Origin: Anastatus disparis
Taxonomy: Eukaryota > Arthropoda > Insecta > Hymenoptera > Eupelmidae
Direction: 5' to 3'
DNA length: 64,000 nt
NCBI GenBank assembly: GCA_017163975.1
Contig: JAFFSR010000301.1
Span: 1,779,001-1,843,000 of the forward strand
A program made the position numbers and the translations under genes. Every line of letters begins with the position of its first letter. Within the stretch, counting starts at the first letter, position 1. The notes under the pieces were generated by a model. The model was not told where the DNA came from. It saw nothing but the letters and a program-made list of their open reading frames with translations, and did no database searches. Below are positions 34,359 to 46,841 of this stretch, piece after piece.

Positions 34359-36153
34359 AACAATATAGTTTACATCATTTGCGAACTCATTATTTTTTTC
34401 TTAATTTTCATTATAGCAAAATAAGTAATCTATTCGTTTCTTTGTTTAAAACAAAATATTTTTTGAATGACTTTCTTGAATTAGCGAAACTTTGGCATAT
34501 CCTAACCTTTTTAGAATGAAAATGTTTTCAAAAGCGAATAATAAGGATTACTTAATTTTATTGGTAATTATAGTTTTTGAAAAATAAACAGTCATAAGTA
34601 ATTTTATTAAGATAAGACTTTGAAAAAACGTGAGAAAAATCACTTAATTTTTTTAATCTTAGTGTAATGAGTACAAAATAAAATTCATAATATTATTTTT
34701 GAAAAATTTGTAGAAATCTATTTTTCAAATTCATTATTTTCCTAATATTTATCTTTTTATTCGGAATTTAAATTTTACATTCATGTTATATATAGATTTA
34801 TCAATCAAACATAAATATAAAAAGAATAGAAAAGATTTTAAAACATATTTTTTTTGACAAAATTTTTTTAAAGATAAATGAACAAGACTCTCCGTAAAAC
34901 ACAAACTGCAAAAACCTTTCTTTTATTTGACAAAGAATTCAGTTTGGTAGAAATGAATGATTAGTTTTTGAATTTTGTAAATAAATTAAATCATAAATAA
35001 ATGTACATGTTGAACCTTAAAACTTCAATTTTATTTATGCATTATAATACTTATCATTTTAACTAAATGTTATTTTTTCAAAAAACTGTAAAAACTATGA
35101 AAAATATAAATAATCGTAAATAAATGTGAATAATTGTAAAAAAATAAATAAATGTAAATAACTGTAAATAAATATAAACAACTGTATATTTATAGTTATT
35201 TACAGTTATTTACAGTCAGTAACACTTATTTACAATTATTTCCAGAAATTTTTTCCATATGGGCTTATCTTAATAAAATTATTTACAACTGTTTATTTTT
35301 AAAGAACGATAATATAAAATAATATTTGATGAGATTATATTATATAATAAAATTATATTAGCAATAAAATTAAGTAATCCTTATCATTCGCTTTTCAAAA
35401 CATATTTTCATTCTAAAAAGGTTAGGATATGCCAAAGTTTCGCTAATTCAATAAAGTCATTCAAAAAATATTTTGTTTCAAACAAGAAACGAATAGATTA
35501 CTTATTTTGCTATAATGAAAATTTAAAAAAAAATAATGAGTTCGCAAATGATGTAAACTATATTGTTCTCTCTTATAATATTAAATTTTTTACATATTTA
35601 TGTTTCAAATAAAATAAAACAGTTTTATGTTGAAAAAGTGTTCATTTGTAGAAATTGTACATATAAAACAAATTCAATTTACATTTGAAATTCGAATTTG
35701 AAGTTGGCGCGTACCAAACTATACATTAGCATTGATGCCAACTATGAAACATGGCTTCTTGCACGGCCATTGTATTCTTACAGCTGATCGCATCTTTTTA
35801 GAAAAATGTAATTTTGCTTTTTTGTGATATAATTTATCAAACCAAGTTTCCGCCCTTCATTTTTCAAAGATAAAATGATCCTGAATAGGAAATTTCCCTA
35901 CGAAACACGGTTTTTGAGAAATTTGATTTTTTCGAACTGAGAAATTTGTTTTTCTAATTATCTTCGATTAACGCTTTTTTCCTCTAATTTTTAGAGTTTC
36001 CGCCCTTCATCGAAATTAAATGAAGTGATCTATAAAAGGAAAACTCATTCCGATGTATAGTTTTTTCAAAAATTGTAATTTTATAAAATTATAATTTTCG
36101 ATCGGTACAGTAGCGTGAAACCATACCCTTGACCTTTTATAAATAATGGTTAT

Positions 36154-36474
36154 TGTTGAGGCAAGGTGCTCCAACTAGCTGGGGACGATACATGAGCGCC
36201 ACCTTTTCCGTACTCGCGCGCTCTGTCCGCTTTCGCCATTCCTTCTCCCCTTCACTTTTTTTGTCAACTGTGGTGCCTTGAGGACCGACACGTGTTGCTA
36301 CCTTCTTTTTAATATCAGTCTACAGTATTTTTCTACTAAGATTATTAATAGCTAAAAGCTACAAAGATTGTTTTTTTTGTACTTGTAATTTGAGTGTGTT
36401 TGATCACAGCAATTATAATAAAGAATCTTTTTATTGTAAACCTTTTGCAATTGCTTCATACGCCAGATCCAACA
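36154..36474 (+). repeat. 5' LTR
   Basis: Starts TGTTGAGGCAAGG and ends GATCCAACA. AATAAA at 36417-36422 is a polyadenylation signal. It carries the promoter, but no obvious TATA box was seen. Confidence 0.95.
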
Positions 36475-36488
36475 GGTTATAGGCCCAT
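36475..36488 (+). promoter_or_regulatory. Primer binding site, copia-type half-tRNA
   Basis: GGTTATAGGCCCAT directly follows the LTR. Drosophila copia uses an internal fragment of initiator tRNA-Met with a nearly identical site (GGTTATGGGCCCAG, from memory). This suggests the same cleaved-tRNA priming rather than a tRNA 3' end. Confidence 0.65.
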
Positions 36489-37636
36489 CAAACGCTTAAT
36501 TTTTTTATTGGAATCATCTAAGGGGATTTAGTGAGTATGAAGTTTTTTTTAGAAGTGTGAAGTTTGTTTAGCGTTTAGAAGTGTACGTTTTTTTTTAGAA
36601 ATACACACTGGTTAGAGGTAAATTTTATTTTCATGAATAAGTGCGCGACGGGAGTGCAAGATAGAAGTTCTTTATTCTTTCTCTGCCCGCTAATAAAGTA
36701 TAATTATAGCCAAAAATTCGTTTCTTTCGTAAGAATTATAAGAATAAAAAAAAAAAAGTAAATTCAGCGCGTGTCTCTCTCGTCCAGTGACTAGAAAAAG
36801 TGAAAATTTAGAAGTATAAAGGTAGTCATTGTTCGGGAAGTTTTTTTCATAACGTGCATGAAAACGGGGGGAGGAAAATCCCGAGAAGCGGCCATTTCCT
36901 GGCGCGACGGTCGATCTTCCTTCTCTCTCACTCTCACTCGTCGCGGCTCTCGAAAAGAAAATATCGGGCGTGACTAGACACGACGAAATATATATGTATA
37001 TATATACGTGCTAAAGATGTATAGAAAATTTCTTGAACGGCAGCAACAGTACGTTTAAACCCTTTCGCCAAATAATTTAACAAACAAGGAGAGTTTAATA
37101 CGAGTTTTTCTTCTATCGATATATCTGACATGTAAAAGGATGTCGCGTGCGTGCACGTGATCACCTTTCTTGCACCAACAGTATAATTGCGTTCGTTATA
37201 CTATCGCGAGAAAGTGTGCGTATACGACGTCTGATACGTAAAAATTTATTGATAGAATTATAATTTACTTTATTTTATTGCATAGAACTTGTCGTACGGT
37301 TGGGTGCACATAGAATAATAGTTGTTTTTTTTAGAGGTATATGTACACGAACTGTACATATGTAGGTTACTTTGAGTATAAAGAGCAGTGTAATTAAAAC
37401 GTTTACTTGGTATGTTTAAAAACACTGCTTGATTTCAAATAATAAATGGTTCAGTTATTCTATCGTCCGGTCGGTACAAAAGTTCGCGCTAACTTGTCGT
37501 ACGGTTGCGCATAAGAACAAACGTACTAAATTTTTTATAATACATATATTACACTTTGTAAACTTGTTGTACAGTTACACATAAGTGTTAATATTTTGTA
37601 TAAAAATTATTTCTCTATTTCAGAAGTCGAGCTAAA
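36489..37636 (+). other. Long copia 5' leader
   Basis: 1.15 kb without a long frame. A good splice acceptor (TTCTCTATTTCAG) ends at 37623, 13 bases before the proposed ATG, so part of the leader may be spliced out. No donor was fixed. Confidence 0.5.
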
Positions 37637-40600
37637 ATGAGTTCAAAAAGAGGCTCTCTTGAGAAAGCGGACACAAATAACAGAGCTGATGAAGCAGGTA
37701 TTTCTTTTACTTTTACTCTCTCATACACGACCTCCGTAGTTTATTGAACAATTATATACATAGAAGTTAGATAGTGGATCCACATCTGTAATAGCTAAAG
37801 ACGTTGTAAAACCAAGTAAAAACAAATAAGTATAAATAAAATATTGTTCAAAATACAGGAGCATCAGACGGTGAAAGGAGTTATACACCTCCTTTTGTGA
37901 GGGTTCCACCCTCAGAGAGGATCAGAAGGGACCTCTTGGACGGCCTCAGACAAGTCGAGGAAATGAAAAACGACATGTCGAGAGAAAGAGAGGCGCAAAA
38001 CGCGCAAATAAAGGAAGTTGCGGAGACGCTCTTGAAGGCGACCCAAAATCTTCTCGACCTGGAGAGAGAGAAAAATAGATGTGCTGAGGTAACACTTTCA
38101 AACACACAAACTAACACGCCTAACTTAATAGACACATCCACCCCCATTAGAAGTAACAGTAACACTAACAACCCACAATCAGAAGTATTAACTAACCTAA
38201 ATGAGACGTTTAAACACATTAACAAATCATTAGAAGTAACTAACAACAACCAAAAATTAATACTTAAAAGAGACAACAAACTCACTTGGAAAACGGGCGT
38301 ACACCTCTGGTTGGATAGTTTACAATCTGAACTAAGATCGTTAAATTTATTAGACATTTTAAATAACGTTAATCAAACTGATAATAATACAGAAGAAGTA
38401 AAACGTAAAAAAGGTTCAATTAGAGACATTATAATTAATCATATAGACGAACACTACCATAAAAAAGTTTTGAATTTAACAGACCCGTTAACTATAATTA
38501 ATACTATAAAAGAAAGTAAAAGAATTGAAAATAACGTAACAGCTACATCTATTAGAGCCAAGCTATACAAATTAAAAATTAAAGCTAATGAAAATATTGA
38601 TGATTTTATTGATAAATTTGATTCGATTGTGAGAGAATACGAAAATAACAATCCAACAGAGGTGTTGTCCGAAGAAGAGAAGAGGTCTGCATTCTATCAG
38701 GCGGTTTCTGGAAACTTTCCAGAACTCAGATCCGCTTCTCTGATTAGAAGGCAAACCAACAATGACGAAATGAACTTAGAAGGTATGAAAAACTTCTTAT
38801 TGCAGCTTGAGGCAGAAAAGAGGTCAGAGAAGAGGGTAGATGCGGCCGCAAATTTGGCACACGCCAAGCTGCAATATGGTCGTTGTTTCAGATGTAACAA
38901 GGAGGGGCATCCTCAGGTCGCTTGCCCACTAGCAGAGTACCACTTGTGGTACTGTTATTACTGCAAGGCGATAACAGGCCACAAGGGGAACGACTGCTTT
39001 CAGGCAGGGAGTGGCACGTCGGGAGAACGTCCCAAGGACTCAGGAGACAGGTTAGTTCACAAAAATAACATAAATACATACAGAAACAAGGGAGGAAACA
39101 CATACAGAAACAAGGGGGGAAACACATATAGAAAGAACAAAGAAAATTATAGAAGTAACTCTGGAAGTGTTACCAAAGCAAAAACCAGAGTGTTTAGGAA
39201 ATCTCAAGACAAACCAACTAAGGAGAAGAAGAATCAGAAAAATGCAGCCAAAGCTTATATCGCAGGTAACAACCAATCAAGTAACATTAACAACTGGAAA
39301 ATAAATTTATTAGCAGACTCTGGAGCAACTGAAAATATAGTTCAAAAAGGACTAATTTTAACTAACTTTAAGAAGTGTTCAAATAAGATAATAAGAAGTG
39401 CCAACAAAAACAAGGCCGCAGATATCACCATAGACGGTATAGGCGATCTACTGCTCACTTCAAACACAAATAACTCAGAAGTAATTAAACTCACAGATGT
39501 ATTGGCAGCTCCAGATGTCTCTCAAAATCTAATTTCTTTAAGGAAATTCGTAGATGTTGGTCTAGGAATCTATCTAGACGATGAAGTCCTAGAAATCTTC
39601 GATAAGCGTACCGGAGAAAAATGTATAACAGGAAAATACATAAAACCAAATTGGTTGGTTACATTAGAAGTTATAAGAAGTAACAAAAACTCAAAAACAG
39701 AAGACTATGAAGAACGTCAATATGAAGCAAGACTGGTATCACTAGAAGACTTCATACAAAAATCTCAATCGGAGAACATAGAACATCAAGGAAGTACAAC
39801 CACACCGTCTGAGATTGGGAGGGAGAATGAAGAACACGAAGTCTCAGAAAGCGAAGATGACGAGAAAATACAACAAAAAAACAAAATCATAGACATAGAC
39901 AACATAAAAGATGTACAAATGATTGATAGTCTACTAACAAGTGAAAAAAATCCTAAAGTCACAAAAGACAAATTAGATGTAGGAATGCTATGGCATTTAA
40001 GATTAGGACACATGTCCTTAAGATACCTAAAATACCTACAAAAAGACTTAGAATGTCTAAAGGAAATCAAATTCACAGACAACATACTAGATTGTGAATC
40101 TTGTATAATGGGAAAAATAGAAAATCTCCCATACAAGGAAATCAGAGATAAAGCAACCAGATGTCTGGAAATGATTCACACAGACGTAATGGGACCAATC
40201 AAACCAGCATCATATCCAGGAGGCAATAGATTTATAGAAGTGTTTATAGATGATTACTCCAGATTTGCTAAAGCATACTCCATGAAACACAAAAACGAAA
40301 CAGGAGACTGCTTGGAAAAATTCCTCAAGACGTCCAGGAACATGTTAAGAGAAGATGTAAAAGTATGCTATATAAGAGCAGACAACGGAACAGAGTTCAC
40401 TGGAGGCAAATTCGCAGAGGTAATGACAAAAGAAAAGATCGAAAATAACTTTGGACCACCACATACACCGCAACATAATGGAACCGCTGAAAGATTCAAC
40501 AAGACGATCCAAGGAAAAATTAGAACTATGATGATCGACTCAGGTTTACCAGCAAGTATGTGGATTCTAGCATTAGAAGCAGCAGTGCACATATACAACA

Positions 40601-42843
40601 GAACTCCACACAGGGTACTTAAATATAAAACACCAATGGAAGTAATGCTCCCAGGAAAGAAACATCATCAAGAAGAAATCAAAAGGTTTGGTTGCATAGC
40701 ATATGCCAAAATAACCGACGTCAAATTAAAATTTGAACCAAGAGCAATAAAAGCAGTGTTAGTAGGTTATACAAACACAGGATATATTTTATGGCATCCT
40801 GAAACCAGAAAGTTTATTAACTCCAGAAACGTAAGATGTAACGAGAAGTTAGTCTACAAAGAGGTATACAAACAAACTCAGGAAACACTAGAATTCGAAA
40901 GTGTTGAAAATCATGAAACTACAGATGATAAGAAAGAAACTGAGGTAAATGAAAAAGACCAAATCACACACTCGGAGACATTAGATGTAAAAGAAGTAAA
41001 TGAAAAACCAAAAAGAGGAAGACCCAAGGAAAGAAAGTCACAGACGTTTGAAGAACCACCCAAGAAGAAAGTTAAACAGCCAGAAAGAGCAGCTAAATCC
41101 AAATGGAGACTGAACGTAAGAGCAACAGAGGCGCAGTGTGCTGAAACAGTACTGGAAGATGAAAAATACCATGCGCTACTAGCTGAAATCAACGATGACC
41201 CAGCGTCATACCAAGAAGCTATGGCATCCGCCGAAAGGGAACAATGGAAAACAGCCGTGAAAGAAGAACTGAAATCAATGCAGGAAAACAAAGTCTGGAC
41301 AATAGTAGACGTGACTAGCTGTAAAACAAAAGACAAGAAATTAAATGTCATAGATTCTAGATGGGTGTTTAGAAAGAAAACAGACGAAATGGGTAATCTT
41401 CGATATGAAGCCAGACTGGTGATTAGAGGTTTCAAAGACAAAACTAAATACGAACTGAAAGAAACGTATGCACCAGTATCAAGAATATCTCTGATTAGGT
41501 CAGCTTTCAGCATCATCAATAAATTCGACTTAGACGCCATACAGTTAGATGTAAAAACAGCCTTCTTACATGGTACCTTAGAAGAAGATATATATATGAA
41601 AATACCAGACGGACTAGAATGTGAAGAAAATCTACATAATAATAAAGTCTGTAAGGTCCAGAAGTCACTATATGGACTAAAAATAAGTCCAAAAAGGTGG
41701 AATAAGAGGTTCTCTGAAGAAACTCTAAAGCTAGGACTAGCGAAAGATATAAATGAACCGTGTCTCTTCACCTGGAGAAAAGAAGGAAAAGTAGTATTCA
41801 TAATACTATACGTTGACGATGTTTTTCTAGCAGGAAACTGCAAAACTAAACTACGAGAAGTAGAGACAAAACTTAGCTCAGTGTTTAAGATGAAAAATTT
41901 GGGAGAACCAAGATGTTTCCTAGGAATGAACGTACTCCGGGATAGGCCCAATAGACGTATAACACTCAAACAAACTGAATACACCAAGAAAATACTGGAT
42001 AGATTCAACATGAAAGAATGCAACACCCACTCCACTCCCATGATCACCAGGCAAGTCAAAAGTCGAGAAATCAGAAAACAAGAAGATGTATGTATGGATG
42101 AACTAAAGAAGAATGTACCTTTTAGAGAAGCCATAGGAAGTCTGTTATACCTGGCTGGAACCACAAGACCGGACATCGCCTATGCGGTCAACTACTTATC
42201 AAGGAAACAAACGCGTCCCACCGAGGACGACTGGAAAGAAATTAAAAGAATATTTAGATATCTCAGAGGTACAACAAATCTAGGACTAACATACATCGGA
42301 AAGGGAGAAAATTTAGAAGCTATGACCGATGCCAGCTTCAGAGACTGGCAAGACTCATCTTCAACCGGAGGGTTTGTAATTAAGTTATTTGGTGACACCA
42401 TAGCCTGGAGAAGTCACAAACAAAAATATGTAACGCTCTCAACCTGCCAAGCAGAGTACCTAGCCATGAGCGATGCTTGTCAAGAACTCGTGTCAATAGA
42501 CAAGGCCACACGTGACATCACCGGTAAAACTATGTACCCAGTGACCATCTGGTGTGATAATAAATCAGCTGGTGATTGCACACAGATGGATGGCTGTCAC
42601 AGATTAAAAAATTTCGATGAAGACGTATCCACCATAAAACGAAAATTAGAAGTCAGAGAACAGACAGGCAATAAAAGTCATATGGCAACAACACACGGAG
42701 ACTATATAAAGTCATGCGTTTTAGATGGTAAAGTCAGAGTGAAATGGATCTCTACAAATGAAAACGAAGCAGACATTATGACAAAACCTCTAGCAAGAGA
42801 CAAACATATATACTTCAGAGACAAAATATTAAACACAATCTAA
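37637..42843 (+). CDS. Copia Gag-Pol polyprotein (intact, one probable intron)
   Basis: Proposed start ATG 37637, exon 37637-37697, intron 37698-37858, then one open frame to the TAA at 42841-42843, 1,681 residues in all. Order: Gag; two knuckles from residue 363 (C-F-R-C-N-K-E-G-H and C-Y-Y-C ... H ... C); aspartic protease D-S-G at 507-509; pre-integrase L-R-L-G-H-M-S ... C-x2-C; integrase D796, D862, E898 (D-x35-E exact); reverse transcriptase Y-V-D-D at 1338-1341; RNase H starting at D1511 and ending with the usual A-D-I-M-T-K-P block. The integrase-before-RT order defines Ty1/copia. All catalytic residues seen are present, so the copy may be active. Without splicing, the frame still opens at 37861 but has no upstream ATG, and the ATG frame stops inside the intron. 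Confidence 0.93.
37698..37858 (+). other. 161-bp intron near the start of copia gag
   Basis: Donor GCAG|GTATTT, acceptor AAATACAG|GAGC. Removal fuses 20 codons after ATG 37637 in frame with the main polyprotein. The unspliced ATG frame ends at a TGA inside the intron. Inferred from sequence only. Confidence 0.6.
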
Positions 42844-43005
42844 TTAAATTTAAAAATCTATGTTTATGATAAAGATTATACACTCAGAAGCTAGATGTTA
42901 AAATAATATAATCCTTAGACGTTATAGGAAATAAATACAACAATCTCTGTTTTAATTTTTTTTCAGATGGATGTAAAGAGAAGACGGAGTAGAAACCGCT
43001 CTGTT

Positions 43006-43017
43006 GGAGGGAGGGAG
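43006..43017 (+). promoter_or_regulatory. Polypurine tract
   Basis: GGAGGGAGGGAG lies directly before the 3' LTR. It is the expected plus-strand primer. Confidence 0.85.
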
Positions 43018-43338
43018 TGTTGAGGCAAGGTGCTCTAACTAGCTGGGGACGATACATGAGCGCCACCTTTTCCGTACTCGCGCGCTCTGTCCGCTTTCGC
43101 CATTCCTTCTCCCCTTCACTTTTTTTGTCAACTGTGGTCCCTTGAGGACCGACACGTGTTGCTACCTTCTTTTTAATATCAGTCTACAGTATTTTTCTAC
43201 TAAGATTATTAATAGCTAAAAGCTACAAAGATTGTTTTTTTTGTACTTGTAATTTGAGTGTGTTTGATCACAGCAATTATAATAAAGAATCTTTTTATTG
43301 TAAACCTTTTGCAATTGCTTCATACGCCAGATCCAACA
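43018..43338 (+). repeat. 3' LTR
   Basis: Identical to the 5' LTR except for C to T near position 19 (CTCTAACT) and G to C in TGGTCCCTTG. AATAAA at 43281-43286. Confidence 0.95.
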
Positions 43339-43346
43339 GTTATTAA

Positions 43347-43732
43347 CGGCAGGCCGGAGTAGAACCTGATACCGACCGAGTAACAATTGAGTTGTTTGTT
43401 ATTTACTCAAGTATTAATCGGTGTATCTTCAAAATAAAGGTTGATCGCAATAGATATTATTATTATGAATATCTATGCACAAGAAAAAAAAAAATCTACC
43501 GATTTGTTTTTGAGAAAAGTAAGGAACGCCGAAGTAAAAGATTATGTTTATAATATTTTCGCGTTCCTTACTTTTCTCAAAAACAAAGCGATAGATTTTT
43601 TTTTTCTTGTGCATAAATATTTCTAATAATAATATCTATTGCGCTTAACCTTCAATTTGCAGATACACCGATTAATACTTGAGTAAATAACAAAAATGCC
43701 AACTAGACAAGGACAGCGAATCCGGCCTGCTC
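43347..43732 (+). mobile_element. TTAA-MITE family 1 (386 bp)
   Basis: TTAA at 43343-43346 and 43733-43736. Ends CGGCAGGCCGGAG and GGCCTGCTC. It was present before copia inserted at its left edge or was the target of it; the shared T does not settle the order. Confidence 0.85.
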
Positions 43733-43744
43733 TTAAACATTTTA

Positions 43745-44255
43745 GTGTCGAAACACTGAAAACATCTATAGATATGGGAGTATGGGCCTGGCAAGTGTGT
43801 TTATAACTATAACATTACTCTCTTTAATTTTTAATTTTGCATTAGATGTTTAAATAACAATTAATTTCATCATCTTTATTTCTATTATGACTGCATTTTT
43901 TACAAAATTTTTTAATCAACTTTATTAATTTATTAATCCACATGAAATCTTAACATAAAAATAAAGCTATTACCAATTTCTAATAATATATAATATACTT
44001 TTTAAAGCTTTAGAAAGGAGTAACCCATCATTATCATTTAAGGTTTCCAAAAATGAAGCTACCATTTAAGGGTTAAGATAAACTTTGTAAAGTATATTTT
44101 GGTAAATGGTAAATGTTTCTGATAAATAATTAAATCCTTATGAAATCGTTGTATTATATATATATATATATATATGTGACAATAAAAACTTGACTTACTC
44201 ATATTGATTTCAGAACTTTCTATGGCGTATTTTTGTTATTAATATTGTATATATG
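43745..44255 (-). repeat. Right arm of the 13.7 kb inverted repeat
   Basis: Inverted match to 30595-31090. Contains a short (TA)n run near 44156-44176 where the left arm has a shorter one. Confidence 0.8.
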
Positions 44256-46792
44256 ATTTATTTATACAAAAGTATTCGTCAATTACAGATTAATTTTATT
44301 ATTGATTGGACTGGAGGTAAATTAGTAATTTAATCGAATTTTCGTCTTTAAAAGTATAATACAAGATTAGATATTGTATTTTATAATTACAATATAACAA
44401 TTTTAGATAATTATAAGAATATCAAAGCAAAATAAAATGCTTTGAACTAATAAAAAACATAAGAATTTAGAAATTCGAAGTTATCATGTGAAGAAAGTAC
44501 GTATTATCAGAAATGATATGATGTGCTGTATTTGTAAAAAGATTCATCGTTACACCCTATAGCTGAGGGTTTTTCTTTGTTAAATGATACTTAAACTTAC
44601 TCTAAAGTTTCATTCCAATCTATCACCCGAAGGTCGTATCCTCTCCTGGTGAGTGTCTCGTACAAGTACCTTTTTAATGGCAAAGTTAAGAATTTATTTA
44701 AAATCATTGCATTATTTGAAATTTTTAATTTAGTCAATATATCTATTTTTATTCTTTGAAACGCTTTGTTATATAAATTTAAATTATAAATATGGTTCCA
44801 GTTCTCAATTTTGAATTCACAAATACATTTCTGAGAATAGAATATTATTATCAAAGTAGAAGTTTTTAGTCAAATTGAGTCGCAAACCATTTTTAATAAA
44901 ATCATTCAAATTTGTATTATGTACTAGGAAAAAAAATAAAAAATATGAGATTTATTATACAAATAAAATTCATTAACCATAAATTTAATATTAATTAAAT
45001 AGCAGTTTAGAATGCAACTGTGAAATAATTTAATGATTCTTCAATCAGTGTGCTTCGACCATAAGCTTATAAGTGAATTTTGATTATGCAAATGTGCAGT
45101 TATTAATTTAGCTAAATTCTGCACTAGTTAACATTTAAATTGTTAAAATATAATAAAATTTTAAAATATTAAAAAAATATTAAAATAATCATCATACTAA
45201 TAATTGAAAATTATCAAAAGTGTCAAAAGCAAATATTCAATAAAAATTTTCAATAACATTGGAAACATTATTTTTGGAACTCAATTTGATTCAATGAATC
45301 TTCTGCTTTGATAATAAAATTCTATTTTTAGAAATATATTTGTGAATTCAAAATTGAGAACTAAAACCATATTTATAATTTTAATTTATATAATAAAGCA
45401 TTTCAAAGAATAAAAATAGATATATTGATTAAATGAAAAATTTCAAACAATGCAATGATTTTAAAATTATAAATTAATTCTTAACTTTGCCATTAAAAAG
45501 CTACTTGTACGAGACACTTAGATTGTGTCTTTCATAAAGTTTTGTCATACTAATTTAGAATTTATTCTGAAATTTAACAAGACAAAGGACTTTGCTATGG
45601 TCTGCATATTTACAAACATTGTACTGAATACACCAAGAAAATTAGAAAAATCAATAACTTTTACAGCTAATTAGTGCAATTGTAGATGCTGACTTATACT
45701 CAACAGTGAACAGTATCAATAAATCTGTAAGATAAATGAGTAGGTTCTGCTGATATTTTTGAAATCATCACTTTAACATCCGCTTTTTTAAACTGAAAAA
45801 TAAATTCTTATCTCTAATTTAAAAGTTATCAAGCTGAACAGCTTATTCGCTTTCTTTTTATAGGTTTCCGTTATGTATTTTAAACTTGATTGTTTAGTGT
45901 ATTGTAAGTTCACAATTTAAACTAATTATTTTATTTGATATTAATCAAATAGCAGTTTAAAATGAAACTGTAAGTAATTATTCGTTTAGTGTACTTTGAC
46001 TTTAAACTTACAAGTGGATTTTGATTATGCGAATGTGCACTTATTAATTTAGCTGAATCCTGCACTAATTAAGATTCAAATTGTAAAAATATAATAACAT
46101 TTTAAAATATTATAATAATATTAGCTAGTTATCATATTAATAATTAAGAATTATCAAGCGTTGAAAGCAAATTTGAAATAAAAATTTTCAATAACATTGA
46201 AAACATTACTTTTGGAAAAATTAAAAGTTCGATAGCTGCTTACAGAGAAATTTTCCCACATGGGGGAAAATTTCAGTCAAAGGTCCATATATAATGCAAC
46301 CTATTAATGCCAAATAAGTTAAATGAACCTGGGCGAACTCGAGTAATTTAAAATTATATGCAAATATATAATGGACCAATCAGAAGATAGCAACTATACT
46401 TCCGGATTCAGAGCACCTAGAGACATTAAAAAAAATTAAAGGTTTGAAAGTATACTATTATATTAATTTTATTGCTTAGCTCTGTTTTAAAGATTAAACG
46501 TTCATACACTTAAAAAATCATGAAAATAGCATGATTTTGTGAGCTTTTTGCAAATTTCTTAAGCTAAATTTTTTTGTAAATAACTTAATACGTTATAATA
46601 TTTGAAAAAAAGTAATTAAGGGAAGAATCTAAAATATATAAAAAAAACGAAAAAAATCAATTTTTTGAGTACTGGAAGGGTTAAATAGCGATTCCAAAAA
46701 GGTCTTTGAATGGTTTTCTTAGTTTTTAGTGTTAAGAAATTGATATAAGATTTGGGAACAATGTTTCAAGCAATCCGGTAAGTAATGACGAC

Positions 46793-46794
<2 letters not shown>
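44256..46794 (-). repeat. Right arm of the giant inverted repeat
   Basis: Inverted homology to 13206-17033: 46640-46794 matches the left end, 46385-46440 matches 14228-14281, and 45530-46170 and 44280-44640 match 15983-17030. A segment at 44640-45520 has no counterpart in the left arm. On the minus strand 44597-44854 is an open frame ending in the same T-R-R-G-Y-D-L-R-V-I-D-W-N stretch as the left arm, followed by a GTAAGT-like donor. Protein not recognised. Confidence 0.6.
44640..45520. repeat. Inserted inverted/duplicated block in the right arm
   Basis: 44648-44860 recurs inverted at about 45300-45518 (CTCGTACAAGTACCTTTTTA and its near complement). The stretch 44995-45290 is a direct, diverged copy of 45945-46215. 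The arm was therefore rearranged by an inverted duplication rather than by a clean insertion. Confidence 0.55.

Positions 46795-46796
<2 letters not shown>

Positions 46797-46840
<44 letters not shown>
46797..46840. repeat. (TA)n microsatellite at the right border of the giant repeat
   Basis: About 22 TA units. It hides any target duplication of the giant element. Confidence 0.9.

Positions 46841-46841
<1 letters not shown>

Larger units (their letters stand above)
32068..36130. mobile_element. 4.06 kb long-TIR element, left arm split by a retrotransposon
   Basis: Left terminus AAGGGTATAGTTTCACGC, right terminus GCGTGAAACCATACCCTT. The arms, 32068-32635 plus 34364-34560 versus 35385-36130, are inverted copies of about 750 bp with only scattered differences. 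The middle (34561-35384) is AT-rich, with short TAAATAACTGTAAATAAATG-type repeats in both orientations, and has no transposase. No clear target duplication. Confidence 0.75.
36154..43338 (+). mobile_element. Complete Ty1/copia LTR retrotransposon (7.2 kb)
   Basis: Two 321-bp LTRs (TGTTGAGG ... CCAACA) flank an internal region with a primer site, one long polyprotein frame and a polypurine tract. GTTAT is duplicated at 36149-36153 and 43339-43343. I count only two differences between the LTRs, so the insertion is recent. It sits directly against the TTAA of a family 1 MITE: the last T of the duplicated GTTAT is also the first T of that TTAA. Confidence 0.95.
13206..46794. mobile_element. Candidate giant long-TIR element (33.6 kb) containing many nested insertions
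   Basis: The left terminus AGGTGGTCGTTATTTACCGG and the inverted right terminus AGGTCGTCATTACTTACCGG match, and homology continues inward at roughly 80-85% by eye for about 170 bp. It resumes in the same inverted order through several further blocks (see the two arm entries). The matching outer ends fit one element better than two chance insertions, but two oppositely oriented solo copies of one repeat cannot be excluded. The flanks are AT repeats, so a target duplication cannot be read. No transposase of its own was recognised. Exon-like fragments in the arms may be remnants of its genes. Confidence 0.45.

Noticed and set aside
37881..42401. Long minus-strand ORFs opposite the copia polyprotein
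   Set aside because: Shadows of the intact plus-strand polyprotein.
13555..43626. Conserved ORF with a K-V-R-N-A-E ... F-A-F-L-T-F-L-K-N-K-A motif in several places
   Set aside because: It is the hairpin of the TTAA-MITE family 1 copies read in frame; conservation reflects element copies, not a protein.
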